Shown: positions 26,157 to 34,266 of the stretch, one piece after another
Numbering within the stretch: the first letter of the stretch is position 1
How the letters are laid out: each line of letters begins with the position of its first letter
Source: Thermomicrobiales bacterium
GTDB taxonomy: Bacteria > Chloroflexota > Chloroflexia > Thermomicrobiales > UBA6265
Assembly: GCA_023957115.1 (NCBI GenBank)
Contig: JAMLHN010000021.1
Span: 1 to 64,000 of the forward strand
Length of the DNA: 64,000 bases
Reading direction: 5' to 3'
Notes under the pieces: generated by a model
Database searches by the model: none
What the model saw: the letters and a program-made list of their open reading frames with translations, nothing else
Told to the model about the DNA's origin: nothing
Made by a program: the position numbers and the translations under genes

Positions 26157-27000
26157 GTACAGGTGATTCAGGCGCTCAAGGCAGAGTTTCGCCTCGCGGT
26201 GCTGTTGCAGATTGCCCAGGTGCCGCGCAACCTATTTCGCGCATCGGGCCAAAGCGCAGGGTGGCCAGCGGCATGCTGAGCTGGATGCGGCGATTCTGGC
26301 CAGTTTCACGCAGGCCAAGGGGCGTTATGGCCATCGCCGGATTCACCGGGAGCTGCGGGCCGCTGGGCGAACAGTGGCCAAGAAGACGGTGCTGCACCGG
26401 ATGCGGGCGCTGGGACTGTGCTGTCAGGTACGGCGCAAGAAGCGGGTCGTGGGTGGCTGGGGGACCCAGGGCAGCACCGCGCCGAATCGGCTGAACCGCT
26501 GTTTTCGCGCCTCCGCGCCGAACCAGAAATGGGTCACCGATGTCACCGAGTTCCGGATCGGTCCCGAGACGCTCTACCTCTCCCCGATCATGGATTTGTG
26601 CGACCGCCAGATCATCGCCTACACCATGGGACGATCCCCGAATCTGGGACTGGCGGTGACGGCGTTACGCACCGCACTGGCCACGCTTGGCCCCGATGAC
26701 CATCCCCTGGTCCATTCCGACCAGGGACTGCTGTATCGCCATCGCACCTGGCAGGAGCTGCTGGCGACCGTGGGCGCCACGCAATCGATGTCCCGGCGCG
26801 GCAACTGCCTCGATAATGCGGTGATGGAGAGTTTCTTCGGTCACCTGAAGAGTGAGTTGGCGGTGCATCAGTTTGCCACCATCACCGACCTCGAACACGG
26901 AATCGCCGACTATCTGCACTGGTACAACCAGGAGCGCACCTCCGCGACGCTGAATGGACTGAGTCCGGTCCAGTACCGAGCGCAGTTGACCCTGGGCTAG
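26157..27000 (+). pseudogene. IS3-family transposase OrfB (DDE integrase core), frameshifted
   Basis: The integrase core is intact from 26212 (SASAPNQKWVTDVTEFRI-like region with the first Asp in TDVTEF, second Asp in HSDQG, Glu in NAVMESFFGHLKSE). The N-terminal part, VQVIQALKAEFRLAVLLQIA, lies in the frame one base back from OrfA, exactly as for programmed -1 fusion. However, this frame breaks off at about 26230: VPR is followed by the wrong frame, and the expected ATYFAHR lies one base out. One base inserted, or two deleted, would explain it. Unless the base call is wrong, this copy cannot make a full-length transposase. Confidence 0.8.
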
Positions 27001-27069
27001 ACTTGAGATTCTTCAGTCCAGCTTTTGGGGACCACTTCACAGGACACGGGACCCCGTTTCAGACACGTC

Positions 27070-27849
27070 CTAGCTCGGCCAGTTGCCGCCGTCGACGTTC
27101 AGGCATTGCTGGGTGATGTAGTCGGCGTCGGAAGAAGCGAGAAACGCAACCGCGCCGGCGACGTCCTCGGGTTGCTCGATGCGGCCGAGCGGGATCGATT
27201 GGGTGAAGGTCCGTTTCGGCTCGCCGATCTCCATGTTCAGCAACGTGGCGAATTGCCTGTCGACTTCCTCCCAGAAGGGCGTATCGACGATCCCCGGCGC
27301 GACCGCATTGACGTTGATCTTGTGCTCGGCCAGCGCGAGCGCCATCGATTGCGTCATGCTGATGACACACGCTTTGCTCGCGCAGTAGGCCAGCACCAGC
27401 GCCTCACCTCGCCGTCCCGCCTGCGACGCGAGATTGACGATCTTGCCCCCACGGCCTTGCTCGATCATCACCTTCGCCACGGCCTGACTGCAGAAGAGCA
27501 CGCCCTTGCAATTGACATCGAACATGAAATCCCAGTCGGCCTCGGTCGTTTCGAAGAAGGGAATGATCTTGCCGACCCCCGCGTTGTTGACCAGGATGTC
27601 GATACCGTCATAGGTGTCGACCGTGGCATCGACCATCGCCTGCACGGAATCCTGCTTCCGCACATCGACCTGGACGCCTGTCGCCCGGCCGCTCAGATCG
27701 GCGATCTCAGCGGCGACCCGGTCCGCGGCGTCCAGATCGAGATCCGCGACGACCACCGTCGCCCCGTCCGCGGCCAGGCGCAAGCTGATTCCGCGGCCGA
27801 TCCCCGAGCCACCGCCGGTGACAATGGCAACCTTGTCCTGCAATCGCAT
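27070..27849 (-). CDS. Short-chain dehydrogenase/reductase, sugar or polyol type
   Basis: A 259-residue NAD(P)-dependent dehydrogenase. TGGGSGIG at residues 11-18 is the nucleotide loop, and VVADLDLDAADR follows with an Asp at the end of strand 2, which favours NAD+. NNAG at 88-91, Ser142, and Tyr155/Lys159 in YCASK make the catalytic set. The C-terminal ITQQCLNVDGG is typical of classical SDRs. The ATG at 27849 has AGGAGG upstream. It is the second gene of a two-gene unit with the enolase-superfamily dehydratase, divergent from the sugar importer, so sugar-acid or polyol oxidation is likely. Confidence 0.9.
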   Translation of the reverse strand: MRLQDKVAIVTGGGSGIGRGISLRLAADGATVVVADLDLDAADRVAAEIADLSGRATGVQVDVRKQDSVQAMVDATVDTYDGIDILVNNAGVGKIIPFFETTEADWDFMFDVNCKGVLFCSQAVAKVMIEQGRGGKIVNLASQAGRRGEALVLAYCASKACVISMTQSMALALAEHKINVNAVAPGIVDTPFWEEVDRQFATLLNMEIGEPKRTFTQSIPLGRIEQPEDVAGAVAFLASSDADYITQQCLNVDGGNWPS

Positions 27850-27868
27850 GAGTCGAAACCTCCTCGTT

Positions 27869-29041
27869 TCAGACGCGATATCGATCGATCGTTTCTTGGG
27901 AAAGCCGAACGCCGAGACCCGGCTCGGTGGGCATCGTCACCGTGCCCTGCTCGTCCACCACGATCGGCTCTTCGAAAAGCTCACTGCGCAGCGGATTCGG
28001 ATTCTGGTCGAATTCGAGCAACCCCCCGTTGGGAAGCGAGGCGATGAAATGCATATTGGCAATGGTGCTCATCGCCGAGGAAAAGACATGCGGAATAACC
28101 GGCAGGTGGAACGCTTCGGCAAGCGCCGCAATCTTGCGGCAAGGCGTAATCCCGCCGGTCCAGATGACATCGGGTTGCACGATATCGGCCGCGCGGCTCA
28201 GGATCAGATCGCGAAAACCGGCAAGTCCGGTTTCGGTTTCATAGCCGGAAACCGGAGTGGCCAGCGCCCGTGCCACCTCGGCGCTCCCGCGCCGGTCTTC
28301 GGTGGCAACTGGCTCTTCCAGCCAGGCGATCCGGTCTGGACCGATGGCGTCCATGAACCGGAGCGCTTCCGCCGGTGACCAGGCATTGTTTGCGTCGATG
28401 GCGAGCCGGGCATGCGGCCCGAGGGCGTCGCGCGCGGCGTGCACCCGTTCGATGTCGTCCTCGAATGGCACGGTGGCGTAGTCACTCGACCACATCTGAT
28501 GCAGCGGGTTCCAGATCAGATCGGGATTGCGCCCCACCTTGATCTTGACCGTTCGGAACCCTCGCTCGACGTAGCCACCGACCTCTTCGGCCAGGACGCT
28601 TTTGTCCTTGCCCCGGGCATAGAACCCCGCCGAGGCATACGCGGTCAGCGTATCGCGAAAACCACCGAGCAAACGATAGAGGGGCGTCTTGGTCGCCTGG
28701 CCGATGAGATCCCACAGTGCGGTATCGACTCCGGAGATTGCCATCATCAGCATGCCGCGGGTGCCGCGCTGATGCGGCCGGCTGGCCATACGTTGCCAGA
28801 GACGCTCGACGGCGAAGGGATCTTCGCCAACCACGATCGGTTTGAGCACCCCCAGCACCAGGGCTTCCATGCTCTCCAGGTCGCCACCGTAGCTGGCGGC
28901 TTCGCCCAGACCGGTGAGCCCCGCATCGGTATGCACCTGCACGATCAGCAGCGGGCGTTCCGGCATGTAATGGATGGCGTCCGCCATCGGCGTATCCATC
29001 CGGTAGCGCAACCGAATGGTGGAAACATCCGTGACCTTCAT
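27869..29041 (-). CDS. Mandelate racemase/muconate lactonizing family (enolase superfamily) dehydratase
   Basis: A 390-residue enolase-superfamily enzyme. Catalytic elements are visible: KIKVG near the 160s with the proton-abstracting lysine, and the three metal ligands Asp in IDANNAW, Glu in WLEEPV and Glu in GYETETGL. The later PDV and the histidine in IPHVFSS complete the site. The histidine points to the mandelate racemase subgroup, which includes acid-sugar dehydratases such as galactonate, gluconate and fuconate dehydratases. The ATG at 29041 follows GGGGAG. Its neighbours are a sugar ABC importer and an SDR, which supports an acid-sugar role; the exact sugar is not predictable. Confidence 0.88.
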   Translation of the reverse strand: MKVTDVSTIRLRYRMDTPMADAIHYMPERPLLIVQVHTDAGLTGLGEAASYGGDLESMEALVLGVLKPIVVGEDPFAVERLWQRMASRPHQRGTRGMLMMAISGVDTALWDLIGQATKTPLYRLLGGFRDTLTAYASAGFYARGKDKSVLAEEVGGYVERGFRTVKIKVGRNPDLIWNPLHQMWSSDYATVPFEDDIERVHAARDALGPHARLAIDANNAWSPAEALRFMDAIGPDRIAWLEEPVATEDRRGSAEVARALATPVSGYETETGLAGFRDLILSRAADIVQPDVIWTGGITPCRKIAALAEAFHLPVIPHVFSSAMSTIANMHFIASLPNGGLLEFDQNPNPLRSELFEEPIVVDEQGTVTMPTEPGLGVRLSQETIDRYRV

Positions 29042-29308
29042 CGTCCGCCGGCTCCCCGAAATGAAATTGTGCAATCCACGAAAAGAAACGACATCACATC
29101 ACGCAAAGTTTGTGGGAATCCGAGATAATGGTGAAATGCGCTATGTCCATCTATGCACATCAGAATATTGACAGGTTCGGCCAATTCCCGGCAGGATACG
29201 TTTACCGCATCTCGATGTCCGGGCTGAATGTGTAGTGTCTGGGTCGGGAGCGCATGCCGTTCTTTCAACGGTCTGCACGGATGCGGACTTTTTCGTCGGA
29301 GGAGATCG
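29042..29308. promoter_or_regulatory. Divergent intergenic region between dehydratase and sugar importer
   Basis: The two transcription units start away from each other across this 267-base gap, so it should hold both promoters and a regulator site. On the plus strand TTGACA occurs at 29168-29173, with no good -10 at 17 bases, and CAGGAT at 18 bases is weak. No clear operator palindrome is visible. A strong GGAGGAG ribosome site sits at its right end. Confidence 0.4.
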
Positions 29309-30349
29309 ATGATGAGCTCACGAATGACTACACGTCGCACATTGCTCAAGGCTGGGGCGGCCGGAACTGCCCTCGTTGTCGCCGGCCGGGCCGGATTCAA
29401 CAGCTCGCTGGCCCAGTTGCCGACCCTCGAGAAAAAGGACAGCTATGTCGTCGGCTTCGCGCAGACCGACTCGGCTAACCCCTGGCGCTTGGCTGAGACC
29501 GCTAGCATGAAGCAGCAGTTCGAGGAAGAGCTCGGCTGGACGCTCATCGCAACCGATGCGAATGCGGATACCGCCAAGCAGCTCGCCGACCTCGACTCGA
29601 TCATCGCGCAGCAACCGGACATCATCATCTTCCCGCCGCGCGAATCGCAGGCGCTGGCGCCGAAGGTGCTGGAGATCAGAGACGCGGGAATCCCGGTCAT
29701 CCTCATCGACCGTGACGTCGATCACAGCATCGCCGTTCCGGGTGAGGATTACATCACCTTCATCGGTTCCGATTTTGTCGATCAGGGACGTCGCGCGGCC
29801 GAATGGCTGGCCCAGGCGACCGGCGGCACCGCCAAGATCATCCAGTTGGAAGGCACCACCGGCGCCGACCCGGCCATCGACCGTAAGACGGGCTTCGAAG
29901 ACTATATCGCCGGCACCTTCAAGGGCACGCCGACGGCCGACGGCGCCTACCCGGGGATGGAAATCATTGCCTCCCAGAGCGGCAACTTCACCCGCGACGA
30001 GGGCCGCCAGGTGATGGAAACGCTGTTGCAGGCGAATCCGGATGTCACCGCGGTCTACGCGCACAACGACGAAATGGCCATCGGCGCGATTGCCGCGCTG
30101 GAAGCAGCCGGTCGCACACCGGGAGAAGACGTGATTCTCGTCTCCATCGACGGCCAGAACAATGCGCTCGATGCCATTGTCGAAGGCAAGTTGGGGGCCA
30201 CGGTCGAATCCAGCCCGTTCTTCGGCCCAATCTCCTATGAGACGATGATGCGGTTCGTCGATGGCGAGGAGATCGAGCCATGGGTGAAGGTCGAAGATCG
30301 CTTCTTCGACATCAACAACGCCGCTGAGTTCCAGGGACAGCAGTTCTAG
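29309..30349 (+). CDS. ytfQ: Sugar ABC transporter substrate-binding protein (YtfQ-like), Tat-exported
   Basis: A 346-residue periplasmic-binding-protein-like I protein. The twin-arginine signal TTRRTLLKAGAAG leads to a mature start near LAQLPTLEKK. The mature protein opens YVVGFAQTDSANPWRLAETASM, very close to the galactofuranose-binding protein YtfQ of Escherichia coli, and continues with the hinge strands DIIIFPPRESQAL and VILIDRDVDHSIA. The C-terminal lobe has AVYAHNDEMAIGAIAALEAAG. GGAGGAG precedes the ATG. The three downstream genes complete the importer. Substrate: galactofuranose or another furanose sugar, by similarity only. Confidence 0.85.
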   Translation: MMSSRMTTRRTLLKAGAAGTALVVAGRAGFNSSLAQLPTLEKKDSYVVGFAQTDSANPWRLAETASMKQQFEEELGWTLIATDANADTAKQLADLDSIIAQQPDIIIFPPRESQALAPKVLEIRDAGIPVILIDRDVDHSIAVPGEDYITFIGSDFVDQGRRAAEWLAQATGGTAKIIQLEGTTGADPAIDRKTGFEDYIAGTFKGTPTADGAYPGMEIIASQSGNFTRDEGRQVMETLLQANPDVTAVYAHNDEMAIGAIAALEAAGRTPGEDVILVSIDGQNNALDAIVEGKLGATVESSPFFGPISYETMMRFVDGEEIEPWVKVEDRFFDINNAAEFQGQQF

Positions 30350-30374
30350 ACGAGATTTGGAGCCCCGAGTACCA

Positions 30375-30443
30375 AGCCCTGGGTCCTGAGACGTTTTTGC
30401 AGTCAGCACTGGACACTTGACCATCGTCTCAGGGCTCAGGGCT
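30375..30443. repeat. Imperfect inverted repeat between binding-protein and ATPase genes
   Basis: Arms 30375-30393 (AGCCCTGGGTCCTGAGACG) and 30425-30443 pair at 16 of 19 positions with a 31-base loop. The arms are made of the heptamer-like units seen elsewhere in the window. Its position after the binding-protein stop suggests it could protect that mRNA and so favour a high ratio of binding protein to membrane parts. Confidence 0.6.
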
Positions 30444-30475
30444 CCGTTCCATCGCTGTACCCAAGGACCGGCATC

Positions 30476-32044
30476 GTGTCTGAACATCCACCGACGCCTC
30501 CGGGCAGCCAGGACGTGCTGCTCGAAATGCGCGATATCGTCAAGGTCTTTCCCGGTGTGGTTGCGCTCGACCACGCTCGTCTGACCGTGATGAAGGGTGA
30601 GGTGCATGCCATCGTCGGCCAGAATGGCGCTGGCAAGTCGACCCTCATGAAGGTGCTCAATGGCGCCTATCGGAAGGATGGCGGGACGATCGTCCTCGAC
30701 GGGCGGGAGGTCGATTTCATCACCCCGCATCAGGCCCAGGTCGGCGGCATCAGCACGATCTATCAGGAGATCAACCTCGTTCCCTTCCGCTCGGTGGCGG
30801 AAAACATCTTTATGGGCCGCGAGCCACGCCGGTTCGGATTGATCGACTGGCCGCGCATGAACCGCGAAGCGCGCGAGATCCTGGCGCACTTCGGCATCCA
30901 GCTCGATGTCAAACAACCGCTGCTCAATCTCAATGTTGCCTTGCAGCAGATGGTTGCGATCGCGCGGGCAGTCTCCTTCGGCTCGAAGCTGGTCATCATG
31001 GACGAGCCGACCTCGTCGCTCGACGAACGTGAAGTGGCCACCCTGTTCGACGCGATTCACCGGCTGAAAGCCTCCGGCGTGAGCGTGATCTACATTTCCC
31101 ACCGGCTCGATGAGCTGCACGAAGTGGGCGACAACATCACCATCATGCGTGACGGCCAGACGATCGAGGAGACCTCGCTCGCGAGTGTCTCCAAGCTCGA
31201 GATCGTCGCCAGAATGCTCGGCAAGAATATTGGCGAGCTCCGGCGTGAGGGAACGACCGGATTCGCCGAGCGCAAGGTCGATATCGAATCCGCGCCGTTT
31301 TACCGCGCCGCGCATATCGAAGCCGAGCCGGTTCTGCGCGACGCCTCGGTCGAGCTGCGCAAAGGCGAGATCCTGGGGCTCTCCGGATTGCTCGGTTCCG
31401 GACGTACCGAGCTGGCGCGAATCCTGTTCGGCGCCGATAAACCCGACCAGGGGTCGCTCACGCTCGATGGGAAGCCTTCCCCGATTGCATCGCCGCGCGA
31501 TGCCATCCGGGAAGGCATCGGCTATTGCTCCGAGGACCGTAAGGCAGAGGGAATCATTCCCGAGATGTCGGTGCGGGAAAACCTCACCCTGGCTGCGCTG
31601 CCAACCTTGACCAAGAACGGCATCATCGACCCGAACGAGCAACAGGCGATCGTCGACCGCTTCGTCGCGCTGCTCTCCATCAAGACCTCCGATGTCGAGC
31701 AACCGATCTCGCAGCTCTCCGGTGGCAATCAGCAGAAGGTCCTGCTGGCCCGCTGGCTCTGCCTGAATCCGCGATTGTTGCTGCTAGACGAACCAACCCG
31801 GGGGATCGATGTTGGGGCGAAAGCCGAGATCCACCACCTGATCGAAACCTTGGCGGACGAGGGGATGTCAGTGCTGATGATTACCTCCGAGATCGAGGAG
31901 ATCGTCGAAGGGAGTAACCGGGTGACCGTCTTGCGCGACGGCCAGACCGTCGCCGAATTCGACCGGGCTCAGATCGGCCAGGATGCGATCATCGCCGCCA
32001 TGGCCGAGGGCTCCGACCCGATGCCGGATACGGTCGAGGTGTAG
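30476..32044 (+). CDS. ytfR: Sugar ABC transporter ATP-binding protein, two-domain (YtfR-like)
   Basis: A 522-residue ATPase with two nucleotide-binding domains, as in RbsA, MglA and YtfR. The first domain has GQNGAGKST, and NVALQQMVAIARAV replaces the classic LSGGQ signature, as usual for these proteins, followed by [11 protein letters not shown]. The second has GLLGSGRTE, LSGGNQQKVLLARWL and LLLDEPTRGIDVGAK. The stretch FMGREPRRFGL closely resembles the YtfR sequence. It starts at GTG 30476. It is three bases before the first permease gene, indicating coupling. Confidence 0.9.
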   Translation: MSEHPPTPPGSQDVLLEMRDIVKVFPGVVALDHARLTVMKGEVHAIVGQNGAGKSTLMKVLNGAYRKDGGTIVLDGREVDFITPHQAQVGGISTIYQEINLVPFRSVAENIFMGREPRRFGLIDWPRMNREAREILAHFGIQLDVKQPLLNLNVALQQMVAIARAVSFGSKLVIMDEPTSSLDEREVATLFDAIHRLKASGVSVIYISHRLDELHEVGDNITIMRDGQTIEETSLASVSKLEIVARMLGKNIGELRREGTTGFAERKVDIESAPFYRAAHIEAEPVLRDASVELRKGEILGLSGLLGSGRTELARILFGADKPDQGSLTLDGKPSPIASPRDAIREGIGYCSEDRKAEGIIPEMSVRENLTLAALPTLTKNGIIDPNEQQAIVDRFVALLSIKTSDVEQPISQLSGGNQQKVLLARWLCLNPRLLLLDEPTRGIDVGAKAEIHHLIETLADEGMSVLMITSEIEEIVEGSNRVTVLRDGQTVAEFDRAQIGQDAIIAAMAEGSDPMPDTVEV

Positions 32045-32047
32045 CGC

Positions 32048-33055
32048 GTGTCTTCCGTGACCTCGCAACTGTCCAGCCGGTCGCTGTCGCTGACGGATCT
32101 GGTGCGCAAGAGCTCGCAAACCGAGCGGGCGCTCTTTGCGCTGATCGTTCTTTCGCTCTACAACGCCTTCTTCACAACCAACTTCCTGACGGTCGCGACC
32201 CTGCGGGTCAATCTCACCCAGGTTGCCACCATCGTGATCGTCGCCGTGGGCATGACGTTCGTGATCGGCAGCGGCGGAATCGATCTCTCGGTCGGAGCGC
32301 TGATGGCGATTTCCGGCGCGCTTGCTCCCAAGATCTTCACCAGTCAGTGGGGACCACTGAGCAACGAATGGATCGGCATTCCGCTGGCCATTGTCATACC
32401 GGTGCTGGTTGCCGGCGCCTTCGGGTATTTCAATGGCTATCTGATCACCAAGTTCAGTATCCAACCGATCATCGCCACACTTGTGCTCTTCCTCGGTGGC
32501 CGCGGGATTGCCAAAGCGCTCTCCGATGGCAACCTGGTCGAATTCAATACGCCGCATTTCAGCTACATCGGCCGGGGACGCCCACTCGGCGTCCCGGTGC
32601 AGGTGATCCTGATGATCGTCATCGTTATCGTGGCGGTCTGGGCATTGCGCAGCACCACATTTGGCCGGTATGTGCTGGCGATCGGTGGAAACGAGCGCGC
32701 CGCCGAGCTGGCCGGGGTGCCGGTGACCCGTGTCAAACGGCAGATCTATGTGCTCTGTGGGTTGCTGGCCGGTCTGGCGGGCTTGATCGTGGTGGCCATC
32801 AATACCTCCAGCGATCCGTATCAGGTCGGGGATGGGATGGAGCTCGATGCCATCGCCGCGGTGGCGGTTGGTGGCACACCGCTGACCGGCGGTCATGCGA
32901 CCGTTGCCGGCACCGTCATCGGCGCTTTCTTCATCCACCAGGTGCGCTACACCCTGATCTCGCACGGGGTGCCTGACGGCACCACTCGTATGGTCATTGC
33001 GGCTGCCATTCTGGTGGCGGTGCTGCTGCAACGACCGAAAGCAGGCTGGAGGTAG
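32048..33055 (+). CDS. ytfT: Sugar ABC transporter permease (YtfT-like)
   Basis: A 335-residue branched-chain/sugar (BPD_transp_2) permease with about eight to ten helices. VATIVIVAVGMTFVIGSGGIDLSVGALMA contains the GGIDLSVG motif of this family, and AIGGNERAAELAGVPVTRVK is the conserved cytoplasmic loop. AVAVGGTPLTGGHATV near the end is the third hallmark. It starts at GTG 32048 right after the ATPase stop. It works with the YjfF-like permease to form the membrane channel. Confidence 0.88.
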   Translation: MSSVTSQLSSRSLSLTDLVRKSSQTERALFALIVLSLYNAFFTTNFLTVATLRVNLTQVATIVIVAVGMTFVIGSGGIDLSVGALMAISGALAPKIFTSQWGPLSNEWIGIPLAIVIPVLVAGAFGYFNGYLITKFSIQPIIATLVLFLGGRGIAKALSDGNLVEFNTPHFSYIGRGRPLGVPVQVILMIVIVIVAVWALRSTTFGRYVLAIGGNERAAELAGVPVTRVKRQIYVLCGLLAGLAGLIVVAINTSSDPYQVGDGMELDAIAAVAVGGTPLTGGHATVAGTVIGAFFIHQVRYTLISHGVPDGTTRMVIAAAILVAVLLQRPKAGWR

Positions 33056-33057
33056 CG

Positions 33058-34083
33058 ATGGAAGCAGGCGAGCTCCGGCAAAACGCGGTCGACCCCTCCC
33101 AGAATGCGTATACCCGTATCGCAGGTGCGTGGTTACGCGGACAAGGGGTGCTGATCGCGTTGATTCTGGTGTTTCTCTTTGGCGTCTGGCGGTACGGGGA
33201 CAAGTTCACCAGCGATTTCAATCTCTGGACCCTCGCCAAGAACAACACCTACTTCGCCTTGATTGCCCTTGGCATGACCTTCGTCATCATGACCGGCGGG
33301 ATCGATCTTTCCGTCGGCGCGGTCGTCGCGCTTTCCGCGGTCACTGCCGCGCGTCTGAGCCCGCATGGACTCTGGATTGCGCTCTCCGCCGCGATCGCTG
33401 TTGGGTTGATCGTCGGCGTGATCAACGGCGGCATCATCTCGATCTTCAAAGTGCAGCCGTTCATCGTTACCCTGGCGTTGCTGCTGGGCGCCCGGGGTGC
33501 GGCGCTCAATCTTTCCAACAATGCCAGCGTCTCGGTCGACTACGCTTCGAATTACAAGGACTTGTGGAACACCACCATTGGCGTCGTGCCGCTTCCCGTC
33601 GTGATCGTGATCGTTGCCTACCTGCTCGGTTCGGTCATGCTCAATCTGACCCGATTCGGACGGCATATTCTGGCCATCGGTGGGAACGAGGAAGCCGCCC
33701 GGCTGGCCGGTCTGCCGCTCAACCGCACCCTCTTCTTCGTCTACCTGCTCAGCGGGGGGCTGGCGGGGCTCGCCGGCGCATTGCTGGCGGCGCAGGGGAA
33801 TACCGGCTCGCCCATTGCCGCGGTCGGTTGGGAGCTCACGGCCATCGCCGCGGTCGTGGTCGGTGGTACGCTGCTGACCGGCGGTCGCGGCTCGGTCTGG
33901 ACCACATTGGTCGGTGTGCTCCTGCTCGGACTCATCTTCAACGAGCTCAACTTCGAGCGCGGCAAAGGAATCTTCGATCTCACCCAGTACTGGGAAGAAG
34001 TCATCCGCGGTCTCTTCCTCCTGATCGTCATCATCCTGCAGTCGCGCCTCACCAACACCGCCCGCGTGACGAGATCGATGTAG
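33058..34083 (+). CDS. yjfF: Sugar ABC transporter permease (YjfF-like)
   Basis: A 341-residue second permease of the importer. The same hallmarks recur: GMTFVIMTGGIDLSVGAVVAL, AIGGNEEAARLAGLPLNRT and AVVVGGTLLTGGRGSVWTT. Two distinct permeases with a fused double ATPase match the ytfQ-ytfR-ytfT-yjfF plan rather than ribose (one permease) systems. ATG 33058 starts two bases after the first permease. The gene ends eight bases before the GGGAGTT heptamer array, so no normal terminator is present. Confidence 0.88.
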   Translation: MEAGELRQNAVDPSQNAYTRIAGAWLRGQGVLIALILVFLFGVWRYGDKFTSDFNLWTLAKNNTYFALIALGMTFVIMTGGIDLSVGAVVALSAVTAARLSPHGLWIALSAAIAVGLIVGVINGGIISIFKVQPFIVTLALLLGARGAALNLSNNASVSVDYASNYKDLWNTTIGVVPLPVVIVIVAYLLGSVMLNLTRFGRHILAIGGNEEAARLAGLPLNRTLFFVYLLSGGLAGLAGALLAAQGNTGSPIAAVGWELTAIAAVVVGGTLLTGGRGSVWTTLVGVLLLGLIFNELNFERGKGIFDLTQYWEEVIRGLFLLIVIILQSRLTNTARVTRSM

Positions 34084-34090
34084 GATCGAG

Positions 34091-34135
34091 GAGTTGGGAG
34101 TTGGGAGTTGGGAGTTGGGAGTTGGGAGTTGGGAG
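34091..34135. repeat. Tandem array of GAGTTGG heptamers (about 6.4 copies)
   Basis: Perfect period-7 repetition of GAGTTGG for 45 bases, beginning seven bases after the TAG stop of the YjfF-like gene. The unit is related, as complement CCAACTC, to the CCCAACT unit in the neighbouring degenerate cluster at 34236-34262. Confidence 0.92.
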
Positions 34136-34235
34136 CTCGGAACGAACAATTCGTGGTGTCAATGATCTTCGGGGCCCACGAGGATCTGCACCGACGACGT
34201 TGAAGATAGAAGCGAACACGCTCGACAGCGTATCG

Positions 34236-34262
34236 TCCTAACTCCTAAATCCCAACTCCTCA
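34236..34262. repeat. 27-base heptamer-rich segment identical to 19714-19740
   Basis: The 27 bases from TCCTAACTCCTAAATCCC onward are an exact reverse complement of 19714-19740. It can be read as heptamers CCTAACT, CCTAAAT, CCCAACT, CCTCAAG. It lies directly beside the stop codon of the membrane protein gene at 34267. A similar but diverged segment is at 53923-53936. Confidence 0.85.
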
Positions 34263-34266
34263 AGAG

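Larger units (their letters stand above)
25620..27039 (+). mobile_element. IS3-family insertion sequence (IS150-like), 1420 bp
   Basis: Terminal inverted repeats of 26 bases, 25620-25645 (begins TGAAGTGGTCCCCAAAAG) and 27014-27039, match at 25 of 26 positions. One more complementary base on each side could extend them. Two transposase frames lie inside in the usual orfA/orfB arrangement. I could not see a clean 3-4 base target duplication outside the ends (CCGG on the left, CAGG on the right). The element sits inside an inverted-repeat unit. Confidence 0.93.
25588..27072. repeat. Inverted-repeat (MITE-like) element split by the IS3-family insertion
   Basis: Left flank of the IS: GGGCGTGTTTGAAAAGGGG (25589 on), then GGAGCCCGG. 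Right flank: CCCCGTTTCAGACACGTCC, ending in TA at 27071-27072. The outer 22 bases of the flanks are inverted copies of each other with a few differences. The left flank nearly matches the reverse complement of the right end of 46655-46798, and the right flank matches the end of the 62976-63118 and 46501-46642 elements. The TA at the right end overlaps the stop codon of the SDR gene. The internal part of the element seems lost or replaced by the IS. Confidence 0.65.

Noticed and set aside
29318..31702. Long minus-strand open frame of 794 codons
   Set aside because: Antisense of the YtfQ-like and YtfR-like genes, which have clear Walker and binding-protein motifs.
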